NCBI RefSeq assembly: GCF_023343835.1
Contig: NC_064433.1
Location: forward strand, 178,949,777-179,013,776
Source: Lagopus muta
Lineage: Eukaryota > Chordata > Aves > Galliformes > Phasianidae
Reading direction: 5' to 3'
Length of the DNA stretch: 64,000 bases
Below, one piece after another: positions 47,468 through 59,532 of this stretch. Each line of letters starts with the position of its first letter. Within the stretch, counting starts at the first letter, position 1. The translations under genes were made by a program, and so were the position numbers. The notes beneath the pieces are model-generated. The model saw only the letters and a list, made by a program, of their open reading frames with translations. It searched no databases and was not told the origin of the DNA.

Positions 47468-48991
47468 ACTAAGACACAATACTTTCCTGAGTATTTCAGC
47501 TATGTGTACTTATTTCATGGTTTGGATGGAGGCAGTTGGTTTTGTAAAAGCCTGACTCCTTACTCCATTGAGCTTAATGGAAAAGAAGTCCAACCAAGTC
47601 CTTTTTGTCCTTTCCCAAGACAGCAATAGCTATTTTTCTTGAAAAAAGATGACAGAAAGTTGCCATGGGTGTCAAGGTTGTGTAATATCTAGCACATTTG
47701 TTTGTATTTCAGAGAAACTATCTCTTATGGATTCCTTTCTCTAAATTAATATATCGGTTCTTAAATTAATGTGCTAATCCCTACTGCTAAACAAACCAAC
47801 CTATAAACTCTTTATCATCAAAAGACAGCGGTAAGGGTAAAACTTTGCACTGTCATCAAGACTTGATTCCATTTGCTCTTCGTTGCATCACAGTTCCAGC
47901 TTCTCAGTGGAGCCCAGTTCTGCTTAATTTCTTTCTCGTGTGGTGACACACCTGGTGACATCAAATTGTTAGGACTGACTTTTAAAACTGATGCTTCAAT
48001 GTCATGAATGTGAGCAAGTGAGATGGGTTGGTCACACCTCCCAGACTCATTTGAAGATTTTGATAGGCAACCTGGGAAGTAGGTAACATTTGCTATTTCT
48101 TTACAACCATGATAGAATTTTTTCCCTCTCTTTTTAACAGAAATTTATAACTTTGCTGAATGAGTCATGCATAACACATAGACAGATGGTGTTGTTTAAA
48201 TAATAACCTGTGGTCTGCATGCACGTCCATCCTCTTCTTTCCTGCATCACCAAGATGGATGTGTATTCACAGAAAACCCAAACTCTGGGTTGGGTGATGG
48301 CAATTATAACAATGGAGGTCTGGAGCATAAGAGGGATGTGTTTGCTTGAGATGATGATTGCTGAGATGAGGATGACCCATATCACGATTGCTGTCTGTTG
48401 CATCACTTTGCTTCTGCTAGAGCAGACCAGTTGCAAAGCAGTCTGCTAGAGCTGACCAGAAATCCAAGTGTTTTCTCCTTTGACCTTCAGGTAATCCAGA
48501 AGCTTTGTAATTTTTAACTATGGCCTGCTTCCAATTTGGAATAAGAATTGGTATATGTTACTCCTTTATAGCTACATTGTATTGCTCTTTACTTCTAGGC
48601 TTTCAGTAGTGACTTGATGGCTAAGTATGTCTTTGTAAATACTTCTCTGGAAGGATTCCTACTGAATTCAAGATGAGTTGCCTTGGAGACCAACTAATGC
48701 AATTCAAAATGCAATGTGGTGCAGACTAGTTGCATGCTGTCTAGCATATAGCCAAGTTTTTTTCCACAGAATACCTAATTTCAGAAGTTTCTGGATGCTT
48801 CCTGCTCTTACACTTGCTTTTTCCATTGGTAAGAAGATGCTTTAATCACATCTCAAAGTAACACCTCTTTGTTTGGTTTCTGTTCACTAAAAAAGTAGTA
48901 AGAGCTTTTTGCTACTACTGTTTTTTTGCAAGGTTATGATTTTAATGGATATCTTCACCAGTGTTATCACCTTCCCTTTTAAATACTCAAA

Positions 48992-49108
48992 TGATAGAAT
49001 CACAGAATGGTAGAATGGCTTAGGTTGGAAGAGACCTTATAGATCATGGAGCTCCAACCCCAGACACGGGCAGGTTTGCCAGCCACTAGTCAGGCTGCCC
49101 AGGGAAAG
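48992..49108 (-). mobile_element. CR1 3' end fragment
   Basis: Plus-strand view: tgatagaatcacagaatgg, cttaggttggaagagacctt, atagatcatggagctccaac, caggctgcccaggg. A short 5'-truncated copy. Confidence 0.88.
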
Positions 49109-51499
49109 ATTTTCAGGTGGGACTGGAATCAGTGAGCGTGACAGCTCTGAAAAAAATAACTCTTAAATGCATTAACTAGTCTAATTAGGGAAGTAGTATT
49201 GTTCCTTGCTTACTAATGTCCAGAAATGTGAACAAGATCCATGCTGCATTGCCTGATATAATATAGAGGCAAGGGTAGATCATGTCTTGAAGAACTTACT
49301 GTCAACAAGTTAAGCAAAAATGCATCACAGTTGTTTGACTGAAGTGAATGATAGATGAATGGCATAGCTGGGTTGAAGATAAAGATCCTTTAAGTTCCAT
49401 AACCCTCTACTTCCACTCTATCTGTCTCATTGCATGTAGGATTACCCATTTGGGGATAATTCCTTCTTTTCTTTTATTCTCTGTTGTTCAAACAAGTTGG
49501 TGGGGAGGAGAAGAAATCTCATGAAATCAGCCTAACCTGCAGGAGCAGCTCTGCAATGTGTTGATTCTGTGAGGTTGGTGCCTCTGTCCCTATGCTCTGG
49601 CATTTCAAAAAGAGGAGAATTAGCTCCTTGTTGCCAACAGCTGTCTCATTGTGCGCTGATTCATTTGTCAGCCATGACTCTGAGTACCAGAGCACATTGA
49701 TGACCTATGATCCGCCTTCTCAATGCATAAAAGACTGTCTGCTTAAGCTGACAGGAGATAAGCAGCAAGTGCCCAAACTTCCAGCCTAGGGCAAGATTTC
49801 TCAGTGCTGTGCCTCTAGCTGGGGTTGAGGGATCCTGAATGAGGATGTATAAAAACAGTGAGCAAATAAAGCATGCTTCAGATTTCCTAACCTGGCTTTA
49901 AATGGTTTGCTTCATTTTATCTGATAGCATGAAACAGGCAGAGACAGTTTACACGACACACAGCCCATGGAAGCAATGATCCTGCCAGGTTCACCAGTTG
50001 AACAGCACCTGAGGAAGTATTGCAACAATTTCTACTGAGTATTGGCCACAGACAAGCAATATATTTTTTCCTGCTACAGTCATTTCACCGATCTGTATTT
50101 AGAGGGAAACTGGGAAATTCTGTCCCTTCTATTGGCCAGGCTTAATATGACCTTATAACTCTTCTCAAAAAACATGCCCTTTAAGTTCTATTTCTTTCCG
50201 GCTTTTTCTTAGGTTTATTGCATGAGATGGAAACAAAACAACACCTTTTTATTTTGGTGTGTGCATCCCCACTGTCTTTACATTGTGTGAGTGGTAGAGG
50301 AGTCTGGGTGCTGCTGTCCTTTCTCCACCAGGAAGCTCCAGTGCTGCTAGGTATGTGCACAACATAGAATGTAATGAAAGGGAATATATGCAGGAGGGAG
50401 CCATGTGCCTAGGCTGAAATGGAAAACAGGGCATCAGCAGGCAGAAGCATCAATCCAATTCAGTAGCTGCCTCTGCTCGGTGGTGACGTGCTGCAGATCA
50501 CTGTCACTGGCTGCCTACTGATACTGGCTCCTCTGCAGAAGGATGCTGATGTGAAACAGCCCTGAGAGATATGACTGGAGGAAAAAAAGGTCAAGTGAAT
50601 GCAAATTGTATGAAAATGCCTGATTTGGACATGATGGGGCTTAATAGGCAAAGAGTTATGATTTTACAGATGATGCTGTATGCTCAGCTCTGCACAGCAC
50701 AGTCCCTTGCTGCTCATTTGTATACAGTGCTCTGCTGCACCCTTTTTCCCTTCTCCCTTAAATGCAGACTTGGCTTTCCCTGTGGCCATTGCAGGTGAAA
50801 ATGCTAGGAAGAAAGACCTGCGTTAATATCTGGTGTACACAGTATATTTCTGCAGCTTCTCTGGGGAAAAGAAAGTGACTTCTGGGCTCCCACCTGCTGC
50901 TGGCAGCCTCTAACAGGGCTGTCCTGCTGCAGCACTTCTGCTCTGTGCCTCCTGCATGAGTTTCAGCCCTCCCTGCTCTGTGAGGCCAATAGAAAAATCT
51001 CTGCTGTCAATCAAATGTTGAGGCATGGCCCCATGTCACAAATGAAGACAAAGAACAACAAATCACAAACCTGTGATTCCCTGTGTTTTAATGTGCTGTA
51101 CCTCAGCTGCAGGTGTTTTACCAGTCATTACTCCAACCACAGATTGTAAAATCAAGTGTTTTTGTAGCTTCATTAACAGATCTATCCTTAATTTGTCTGG
51201 GCATGCAGAAATTAGCATGTTCTAAATGAAAAGTTCAGCTTGCACACAGGTGAACTGTGAGAACATAATAAGGCTAAAAGCCTGGCTAGAATTGAATACA
51301 GGCATCTGAACCAGACTCTCCTGCTTTCCTTTCGACCACTTGAGGTGCATGTGCAAAGTGACACACAGCGTCCTAGCATGGGCTGTGGGGTAACTCAAAA
51401 CAATGACAACAGTTCTTTTCTCTGAGGAGCCCAGGGCCACAGGTGCAGAGATGACACTGTGCTAGGTACATCCCATCCCAGCTATGTGTCTGGTTTCAA

Positions 51500-51740
51500 G
51501 GATGTAGAAAGGCTGGTGAAGATACAGCAAAGACCTGTAGAAATGATGCAATATTTAGAGGACATGCTGCACTGGGTGAGCATCAAAGGATTTGGTTCAT
51601 TCAGGCTGCTGGAAATCAAACTGAAATAACACTTCATTGTGACCTGCAAAGTCTTGACAAGAAGAAACGATTGGGTAGGAATGGCTCGTTAAGTTTGGGA
51701 CAGAGGAAGGTGTGAGATGCAGCATTTGGATGCTGAAGAC
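51500..51740 (+). mobile_element. Possible ancient CR1 relic
   Basis: gaagatacagcaaagacctg, gaaatgatgcaatatttaga, ggacatgctgcactgggtga and actgaaataacacttcattg resemble the VQRRA...MIQGLE-M...RLRGDLI section of old CR1 ORF2. Similarity is weak and only visible as an ordered series of short matches. Confidence 0.35.
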
Positions 51741-52429
51741 AGAAAAACTGAGAAGGAAAAACGGGGCATTCATTTAATTTGGCACAACTCACTGTTACAG
51801 TGGGCAATGGGGGAATGAGCAGATTCTTCACTTCATGAGGACTCCCAGAAGTGAAGGACATCTTTCTGAAAGACAGACTTTAACTCTGGTTGAATGCAGA
51901 TTTTAGGTTTGGGAAGAAAAATAAGAATATTGTGTAATGACTGTGAAAATCAAGGTGAAGTGAGGAATCCCACTGTTCTCTAAGGGGCTTCAACTCCCTG
52001 ACTCAGTGGGAGAAAGGATTAGGATCTCATTAGGTCTCACAGCAGCCATTGATTGCTATTTGAAACTCCCCAATTTACCTGTTCATATCAAGCAGAGGGG
52101 TAAGTAATAAGGCCAGATAGGTGCATTGGCTGTTGCTGCAATGAGCATAGTTCCTATTAGAGTTATAGAAATGCAAAATCTATTTATTAAATTAAACCAG
52201 TCCCACTGAGATGTCAATAGGCAGACTGGGGCAGTTTTCCAAAAGAAGACTTACTATTGGAGCTTCTGTTTTCAAGTAAAAGTAACACATCATCTGCCAA
52301 ATATGCCTTTTATGGACCCTTATCCAACAAATGCTTGTTCATATAAAGAAACAGCTGGAGATACAGAAAGTATGGAGCCTCATCAAAATTAAGCAGAAAG
52401 TACAAAATCAAGGAACCCCAGCATGGATG

Positions 52430-52580
52430 AGGCTGTCAGGGACATCTGGGTCCATTAAGCCCAAGCCTTGCTCCAGCAGGGACACCCAGAGCAGGGTGCC
52501 CAGGAACACATCCAGGCTTTGCAAGATCTCCAAGGAAGAGACCCTACAGCCTCTGGGCAGCCTGCATCAGCTCTATCGCC
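52430..52580 (-). mobile_element. CR1 3'UTR remnant without terminus
   Basis: Plus-strand view: ccttgctccagcagggacac, ccagagcagggtgcccagg, acacatccaggctttgcaag, atctccaaggaagagaccct, cagcctctgggcagcctg. The order matches a CR1 3' region whose octamer end has been lost. Confidence 0.7.
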
Positions 52581-53865
52581 CACAATGAGGCCATCATACC
52601 ATATGCCAGGCCAGGGTATAAAACTGTTCTCCAGGTAGTGAATGGAAGCCATCACTTTGGGCATGCAACCAATGCAGGTGATGCAGGATGCCACAAGCCT
52701 GGAATTTCCTATCCCCAAGTGTCTGCTTTGTCCCTGCTTGCCTGTCCCCACTTTCGGGACGCTGTGCTCAGCTCTTTGCCAGGCATAGAAGCGAGGTTAG
52801 AAGGCATTTACAGGGAGACTATGGGAGTACCATGACCATTAGAGATACTACATTTACATTCTTGGCTTCAACACAGCTCTAGCCTGCACCCTAGTCAAAT
52901 AAACAAATTCTACCTTTATGTCAGTGACTTCTCTACAGTACCAAATTAAGAGGAGGACTTAGTTAAATTGTGCAAAGAGGCAAATCAGTGCGTTTGGAGA
53001 TTTATTTCCTACTTGCTTTAGTTTTACTACTGTCAAGACGTATGCGTATACGTAATTTAAGTTTAACAAATACATATCATGACTTGTAGATTCGTAATGA
53101 ACAAACCCATTTGAAATGCTCTGCCATTCTTTGAAGAAAAGCTGAGATTTGTGTTTACTCTATAAAAAGAATCAGCCAAGGTTTTCAGGTGACCCAAGAT
53201 GCAAGTTCAGAAAATCAACTGGCTGTGCCGACCCAGTCTGGATGCCAAGAGGCACTCTGCTCATTAGTGAACAGTGAACAAATGATTTCACATGCTAATG
53301 CCCTTTTTCCATCAGTGTCCTACAAATGGAACCACAACAACAGTCTTGCCGGGATGTTTGCACACTTAAAGAATCACAGCAGAAATATGGCTAAATCCTC
53401 TTTCTTGCCATCTGAGAGCAGGGTGAGATTCGAAGAAGACCCAGACCGACCTCTGAGCCCAACAGCCCCTGGGAGATGCACTGCTTTGCTGCTGAATATC
53501 ATTATTTCCAGATGAATTCATACCAATTTGAATGAACATTTAAAGAAGACAGAAACAGTCCCCCAGTAATTACAGCTACACCAGATTAATTTACAGAACC
53601 CTGTAACTCTGATGATGTGGTAATAGCAGTATTTCATCACGGTTCTGATATTAGATTTCTACTGTTTGTACCTGTAGTGCTTTTCACTGCTAATTTCCAC
53701 CTAAGCACCCTTTCTTTTTCAAAGGTGTATGAAGGAAAAAATTTATTTGAGACTCAACTGACTGGAAACACACCATGATAGAATATATGCAGGTTTTCCT
53801 CCTGGGAGAGGGCAACTGTTGTATCAAATGTCTTGTATTTTCCAATAGCTGCATAGTGATGAGAA

Positions 53866-53952
53866 TGAGAGGAGAGGAGAGGAGAGGAGAGGAGAGGAGA
53901 GGAGAGGAGAGGAGAGGAGAGGAGAGGAGAGGAGAGGAGAGGAGAGGAGAAA
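53866..53952. repeat. Pentanucleotide microsatellite (GGAGA)n
   Basis: About 17 copies of GGAGA on the plus strand, the complement of the unit at 5934-6105. The short Arg-Gly-Glu frame here is not a gene. Confidence 0.98.
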
Positions 53953-54268
53953 GGAATTCCTTTAAATGAGAATTGCTCAGAAGCTTAGACTCCTCTTAAA
54001 ATGCCAAGGCTTCTCTGTACAAAATGTAGACATCCTATACCCACTGGTCTTGAAGGAAGCTAGTTATTTATGGACAGATTTGAGAGTCTGGTCTTGAAAT
54101 TCTGCTCTGAGACCAGAAGAACAAGAACTCAATCTTTCTTCTGTATCACAGTTTGCTTAAAGGGAAAATCATCAGATCTCTCGGTACTGAGCCATACCAC
54201 TTATGGCTCTCATCTGGTTTTCTGTAGTTATTCAACACTTTCTTCAAAATTTTATTAATTCCCCTGAA

Positions 54269-54270
<2 letters not shown>

Positions 54271-54308
<38 letters not shown>
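54271..54308. repeat. (TA)n microsatellite
   Basis: A run of about 17 TA units followed by an AT-rich tail. Confidence 0.97.
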
Positions 54309-54310
<2 letters not shown>

Positions 54311-54787
54311 AGCTCTAAAAATCAGTCTGTAAATGTTTGTCTTAAAAAACAATTACTGTGTAGTTCTGCTCTCATCCCACAACCATCCTTTCAGCAAGAG
54401 GAACAAGTAGGTGAAGCATACCTAGCCTTGCTGCCAGTGCTAAAAGCATGAATTCTCAGAGAGTATCTGCAGGGCTTTGCTGAGATGGCAGTGATGCTGG
54501 GGCTTCTAGGGGTGAGTTTGGTGCTGGTCAAGGCAGCAACAGCACAAAGGTCGGAGGCTCTGCTCCAGGCAAACCTACCCAGGGTAGTGGAACCTCACTG
54601 AGCCTGCTGGGAAGCACAATCATAAATGAGATCCATGTAAGAAAGTAACTGCACAATCTGCAATATTTTGACCACAATCAAACTGCACTTGGAGCTTTCA
54701 TTGACATTGATCAAACCAGCTACTAAGTGCTGTTATAGTGAACCTGAAGAAGATAAAATGACCGGAAAATCCAGATATTATAATATA

Positions 54788-54981
54788 TTTCAGATTGGCT
54801 TTCAGGAAAAATTTCTTCTCAGAAAGAGTGGTGAGGCAGTGGCACAGGCTGCCCAGGGAGGTGGGGCAGTCACCGTCCCTGGAGGTGTCACGCTGTGGTA
54901 CGTGGTCTAGAGAGGTAATGGGCATGATGGCTGGACTGGCTGTTCTTACTGATCTTTCCAACCTTGACAATCCTATGATTT
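54788..54981 (+). mobile_element. CR1 3' end fragment
   Basis: Contains caggaaaaatttcttctcag, gtggcacaggctgcccaggg, a gtcaccgtccctggaggtgt block and a 3' end ccaaccttgacaatcctatg. It is moderately decayed. Confidence 0.9.
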
Positions 54982-55117
54982 CCCACGAAGGCCACTCTAA
55001 AAACTGTATTAATCTTGCTGCACCCACAGCAAAATATTTCTACATTAGTGTATTTGCCTAATGGCCGTAACTATCGCAATCTATCCAATTCTGTTCCCTG
55101 TAATGGATTGTAAGAAG

Positions 55118-55240
55118 TCATAGAATCAAAGAACGGTTTGAATTAGAATGGACCCTTAAAGCCATGTAGCCCAACACCCCTGCAATGAACAGGGACAACT
55201 ACAGCTCCATCAGGTTGCACAGAGCCTGATCTTCTGCATA
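55118..55240 (-). mobile_element. CR1 3' end remnant
   Basis: Plus-strand view: tcatagaatcaaagaacgg, tttgaattagaatggaccct, agcccaacacccctgcaatg, aacagggacaactacagct. Decayed, with the 5' limit unclear. Confidence 0.8.
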
Positions 55241-56945
55241 GGATGCTGAGTTTTGATCAAAATTGGATTCTTTTCCCCGCCTTTTCAAGACATTCATGCA
55301 CTGTCTCAGGTGCCTCAGTTTTTCCAGATGTGCTTCAGGGAAGAATGAAAATGACCCACCTCCAGCATATGCACAGCCTCTCAGGAGACACAACTTTGGG
55401 CTATTATTCTAAACAAGATTTTCTGCTGCAGAGGATCCACTTAAAGCCATTCCTTTTCCCCATGTTCTCCGGGCAGGAAGTCTCTGCCCAGGCAGCTAAT
55501 GGCTTGCTATTTTTCTCCTATGGAAAAACAACAAATAAAGAAAGGACCATAATAAGCAACACTGTTCATATTACAAATCCAGCAATCACAGAAGACAAAG
55601 GTTTTTGCACAAAAATTTTCCCATATTTATGGAGAGGTACAGATTGTCATTCTCTTCCACGCAGCTATCTGCAGATCTGTACTAAACACTGAATTTTGAT
55701 GCTGGAGCTGTAGAAGCATCGGTCAGCAGCTCTGCTGTTCCGAGCCTGATGGTAATAGATGAGCTAAGAAATCTGGACACGTTCATTGCACCAAGGGACA
55801 GTGTGCTGCTGGAGGTAATGTGCATCAGATGAGATGTCACACTCTCCAAAGATGTGCAGAGGCATTCAGACAAGCCAAATTCTCTGCTGTTTATATTCTC
55901 CTTTACCAATCAGGATGTCAGGATGGAGACTGAATTTATAAATACCAGAAAGGAGTTTGTTGCATGACACGAGTCGTTGGAGAAAAGAAATAGGTTAGAG
56001 TTTTCGCCTTATTGTGTCCCAAAGAAAACTGATTTTCCATGCTTGGAGTTTAAATTAATTAAATGTGTTTGGACTTGGAAATAGAGAGAGATTTCAGGAA
56101 AAAAGTGCCTTAAGCGTTGCATACTGAGAGCTGTTCTGCAGAAGAGTGTTGCAGAGAGGAAAGAAGGAGACAGCAGCCAGCTGTGTTCTGTGGGGCTTAG
56201 CTCTGGGAATGCATCATGGGGACAGTCCTGAGAAACCTCACCAGTGTTCAGGGAACAGCTGTCTGCAGCAAGCACCAGCCCTTGGATTATACTTCAAAGT
56301 TGCTTCTGGTCAGTTTTGGCTTCCTTGAAGAATGGGAAAAAATCTCTTCTGGGGTGAGAGCTGGGGAAATGGTTGTGGTTTCACTACGCCTGTGAAAGCA
56401 TGAGTGGAACAGGGAGGGAACACAAAGGCTGTGCATGGCTGTGAAAAGCTGAAGCAGTGATGCAGCAGTCTGATGTTCTTCGCCTTTGCATTTTGCTTTT
56501 TGAGCTTTTTGCCTACCACGATCTGACTAATCACTAAAATATATTTTACGTTCTTGTCTCAAATAACCAGCAGACATATGGCGTTAATGAGAGCTAGAGA
56601 GGGTTTGTTTTTTTAATGAACAAGAACAGCTGGTAAGCAGAATGTAAAATTAAAAATGGAGGGAAAAAAAATAAGCCCGAGGGATAGAGGGGGTTATTAA
56701 TCACAGCTGAATTCCTCAGCACTCTCCTCTGATGAGAAGAATCAGGTGTAGTGGGCAGAGGGGGTGGGGGACATCAGTGACCTTGAAATAAGTACAGGTC
56801 AGCCTGTTGCATGGCTATGCAAATACGTGCAAAATGCAAAAACAATGCCTATGCCATCAAAATGACATGCAAATATGAAGGTTATATACTGGCTGTGTGA
56901 AGGCTATCCACAGCCTTGGAGAGGCTCTGCCCTGTCCCAGTTTGA
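55241..56945. other. Gene-free stretch with one long unexplained frame
   Basis: A 149-codon plus frame (55243-55692) is the longest outside CR1. It starts just inside a CR1 remnant's right edge and shows no signal peptide, repeat or motif. Confidence 0.5.
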
Positions 56946-57125
56946 TTATAGAATTATATACACAGAATGGTTTGGGTTGAAGGGACCTTGAAGTCCCAAC
57001 TCACTGCCATGGTCTGGTTGCCTTCCCCACCAGATAAGGCTGCCCAAAACCCCATCTAACCTGGCCTTGAGAACCTCCAGGGATGCAGCATCCACAGCTT
57101 CTCTGGGCATCCCAATGAGCAATGG
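56946..57125 (-). mobile_element. CR1 3' end fragment
   Basis: Plus-strand view: acacagaatggtttgggttg, aagggaccttgaagtcccaa, ccccatctaacctggccttg, agaacctccagggatgcagc, ctctgggcatccca. Confidence 0.88.
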
Positions 57126-57858
57126 CTCCACTGGCTGCCAACTCTGTATCACACACAGACCCTTAGCCTGAGATGAAAAAAAACTGGAAATGGGAGAAAA
57201 ATGCTCCATCACATCCAGAGATAAATTTGCCATCTCTGAATGTTGCAGAGCTGAGAGGATTTGTGGCAGATGCTCACAACCTTCCTTCAGCGAAAACCAC
57301 TCCATTTTCTGCTATTTAAACATGTCATCCCCACCAACACAGAACACAGTGAGCATTCCCAGTATGCACTGAAAGGCTGGTGGGGCAGCCATTTCTGAAC
57401 ACAAACTGCCTTTGTGCCCATCGGCCTGGAGATTCTGTTTAAATTTGAAATAAAGCCTCTAGCCAGTGTTGACATGAAGCAGATAGAGCTTTATGGTTTC
57501 AGTGTTAGCTTATCTTCACCATAAAATGTATAATTTCCACGACTGCTGTTCCCCTTCTACACAACAGACCCTGTTCTCAGTAGATGAAGGCCGGCTCCCA
57601 CTTGAAGCCTCCTCGTGGCCAGCCTGCAGTCAGGGTCCTTTGCAATCCTTTCCCAGACCACACCTGAGCAAGGGCTGAGGTTCCCACAGGCGTATAGGGA
57701 GCCTGGGGCTTGCAGTACCCTGGGCACATTTGGCCACATGAGCTCCATGGCCGAGTTTGTCCCACAAGTCAGACCATGCACTCTTTGTCTTGCAAAGTCA
57801 TTTTGATTTCAGGTGTCGCCACTTAAAGCAAGTCAATTTTGTCTCTGGTCCTTGCATA

Positions 57859-57945
57859 TCATAGAATCATTAAAGTTGGAAATGACCTCCAAGATGAAGT
57901 CCAGTCATCAACCAATTACCACCAGGCCCAATAAACTTGGGTCAT
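57859..57945 (-). mobile_element. CR1 3' end, very short
   Basis: Plus-strand view: tcatagaatcattaaagttg, gaaatgacctccaagatga, agtccagtcatcaaccaatt. Confidence 0.75.
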
Positions 57946-59166
57946 GACTGCTATCCCTCTTGGATGGCAGCATGAATTGGTGCCCTTGGCCACAACATTT
58001 GAACAAAGGAAGAGCCAACAAAGCTGAGGAAACATCTACACTGATGAGGAGAAAAACTTAATTACTCACAGGATCTCACTGCCACAAGATTTTCAGAGGC
58101 CAACTATTAGGATGTATTTGAGTAACACTATCCCTCAAATAAGACAAGTTAATAAACGCTCTACTTTTAAAAAACAATCACCATCTTCATATTGAACGTA
58201 CCGGGAAGAATTCTATACCATCAGCTATGCAGGGGGAAGAGATGAAGTCTTCACTCATATGATAGATTTAATGCTTGCAGTAAACCTGTTTCACACTGAA
58301 TTTACTCCCTGAGTACTCTGAAGAATTTCAGTTCTTCACTTGCATGCTGGAATTGGGAAGTATGGCCAAAGAGAGGGTTACAGGATTTTGTATCTTATCA
58401 AGAACAAATGAAAGCAACTTCAATACAACCTGAAATAGATATGTCTGGCCATAAAACATACGAGTTTTTTGGTGTAGTTTAAGGTGTCCACATGCAAACC
58501 AAACCTTAGGTTTCTTCTATAGCCCATGGACAGAGGAAGACGGTGTGACTCATCTCCTCCTGATGCATACAGATAGAGTTGGACAAAGCAGTATCCTTAG
58601 AAACTTTTCCCCACAGTGGCTACATCAAGGACAAAGGGCAATCTAGTCAATTTGCATGCTTACTGTAGTGCTCTTTAACCCCAGTACCTGTGGGGCAGAA
58701 ATGTAATGGAGGTCCCATTTCCCTGCTCCCCTCAGCAGGCTAAGGACATTTAGAGACATTGGTAGTACATTCAGAAGATGGAGCTGGTGCTTTAGGTGCT
58801 GGAAATGGTAGGGAAAGGTGGGCATGGTCCAGTATAAAGTATCTTCTGATTTGCAGAGCAAGATGTCTGGTACTTAGGACATGCGCACATGTTTCAAGGT
58901 TTCTTACTTGCTATCTTACTCCCTATTAGTTACTGCTGCCCAGTAAATCTCAGGAAAAGGGGCAACTGCAATTTGTGCTTCTGATTTGAACTGAAGCACC
59001 AGCCTAGGCACCTCCCAGGAGTATTTAATGTGTTGCAGCATGAACACTCTTCATCACTACCTTCTATGGCACTACTGATCTCGACCTCACCATTATCATG
59101 CTGAAAGATAACTTACACAAGACAAAAGCGATAAACTTTGGCAAATTGTACACTGTATGCACCTTC

Positions 59167-59256
59167 CATAGAATCATAGAATTGCTCAGGTTGAAAAAGA
59201 CCTTCAAGATCATCAAGACCAACCTCAACCTAACCATGCTATAACTCATCTGAGAT
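59167..59256 (-). mobile_element. CR1 3' end, short
   Basis: Plus-strand view: catagaatcatagaattgct, caggttgaaaaagaccttca, agatcatcaagaccaacctc, aacctaaccatgctataac. The same subfamily wording occurs at 30800-30935. Confidence 0.88.
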
Positions 59257-59466
59257 TTACTGAAGTTTGCTTTTTCTTAGTACTGAGTAAAATCCAGATT
59301 ATTAAGGCTGCCTAGGCATCAGACCAGTTGTCAGAACAAACGATTACTGTTTCTCTTAAGAGTTTGTCAATATGGGAGAAAGCACTTGTTTGTGTTATTT
59401 GCAACAGTATCAGAGAGAATCCTCACAGCTGAACAACTTCTAAGTGGCTTTTCCTGTTCAGTGAAA

Positions 59467-59489
59467 TAAAAATTAAATTAAATTAAAAT

Positions 59490-59526
<37 letters not shown>
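59467..59526. repeat. AT-rich and poly(A) tract
   Basis: Three aaatt units, then about 30 consecutive A. No recognisable retrogene or SINE body upstream. Confidence 0.95.

Positions 59527-59532
<6 letters not shown>

Larger units (their letters stand above)
47468..52429. other. Gene-free stretch with CR1 remnants
   Basis: Only the CR1 tail at 48992 and the doubtful relic at 51500 are seen. Confidence 0.55.
52581..54787. other. Gene-free stretch with two microsatellites
   Basis: Holds the GGAGA and TA repeats. The 108-codon plus frame at 53189-53515 opens at GTG and has no known domain. Confidence 0.55.

Noticed and set aside
53189..53515. 108-codon frame as a gene
   Set aside because: It opens at GTG, has no domain, and lies in otherwise featureless sequence.
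53775..53969. Arg/Gly/Glu-rich open frame
   Set aside because: It translates the GGAGA microsatellite.
59450..59526. Poly(A) tract as the tail of a processed pseudogene or SINE
   Set aside because: No gene-like or SINE-like body precedes it, and CR1 reverse transcription does not normally leave poly(A) tails.
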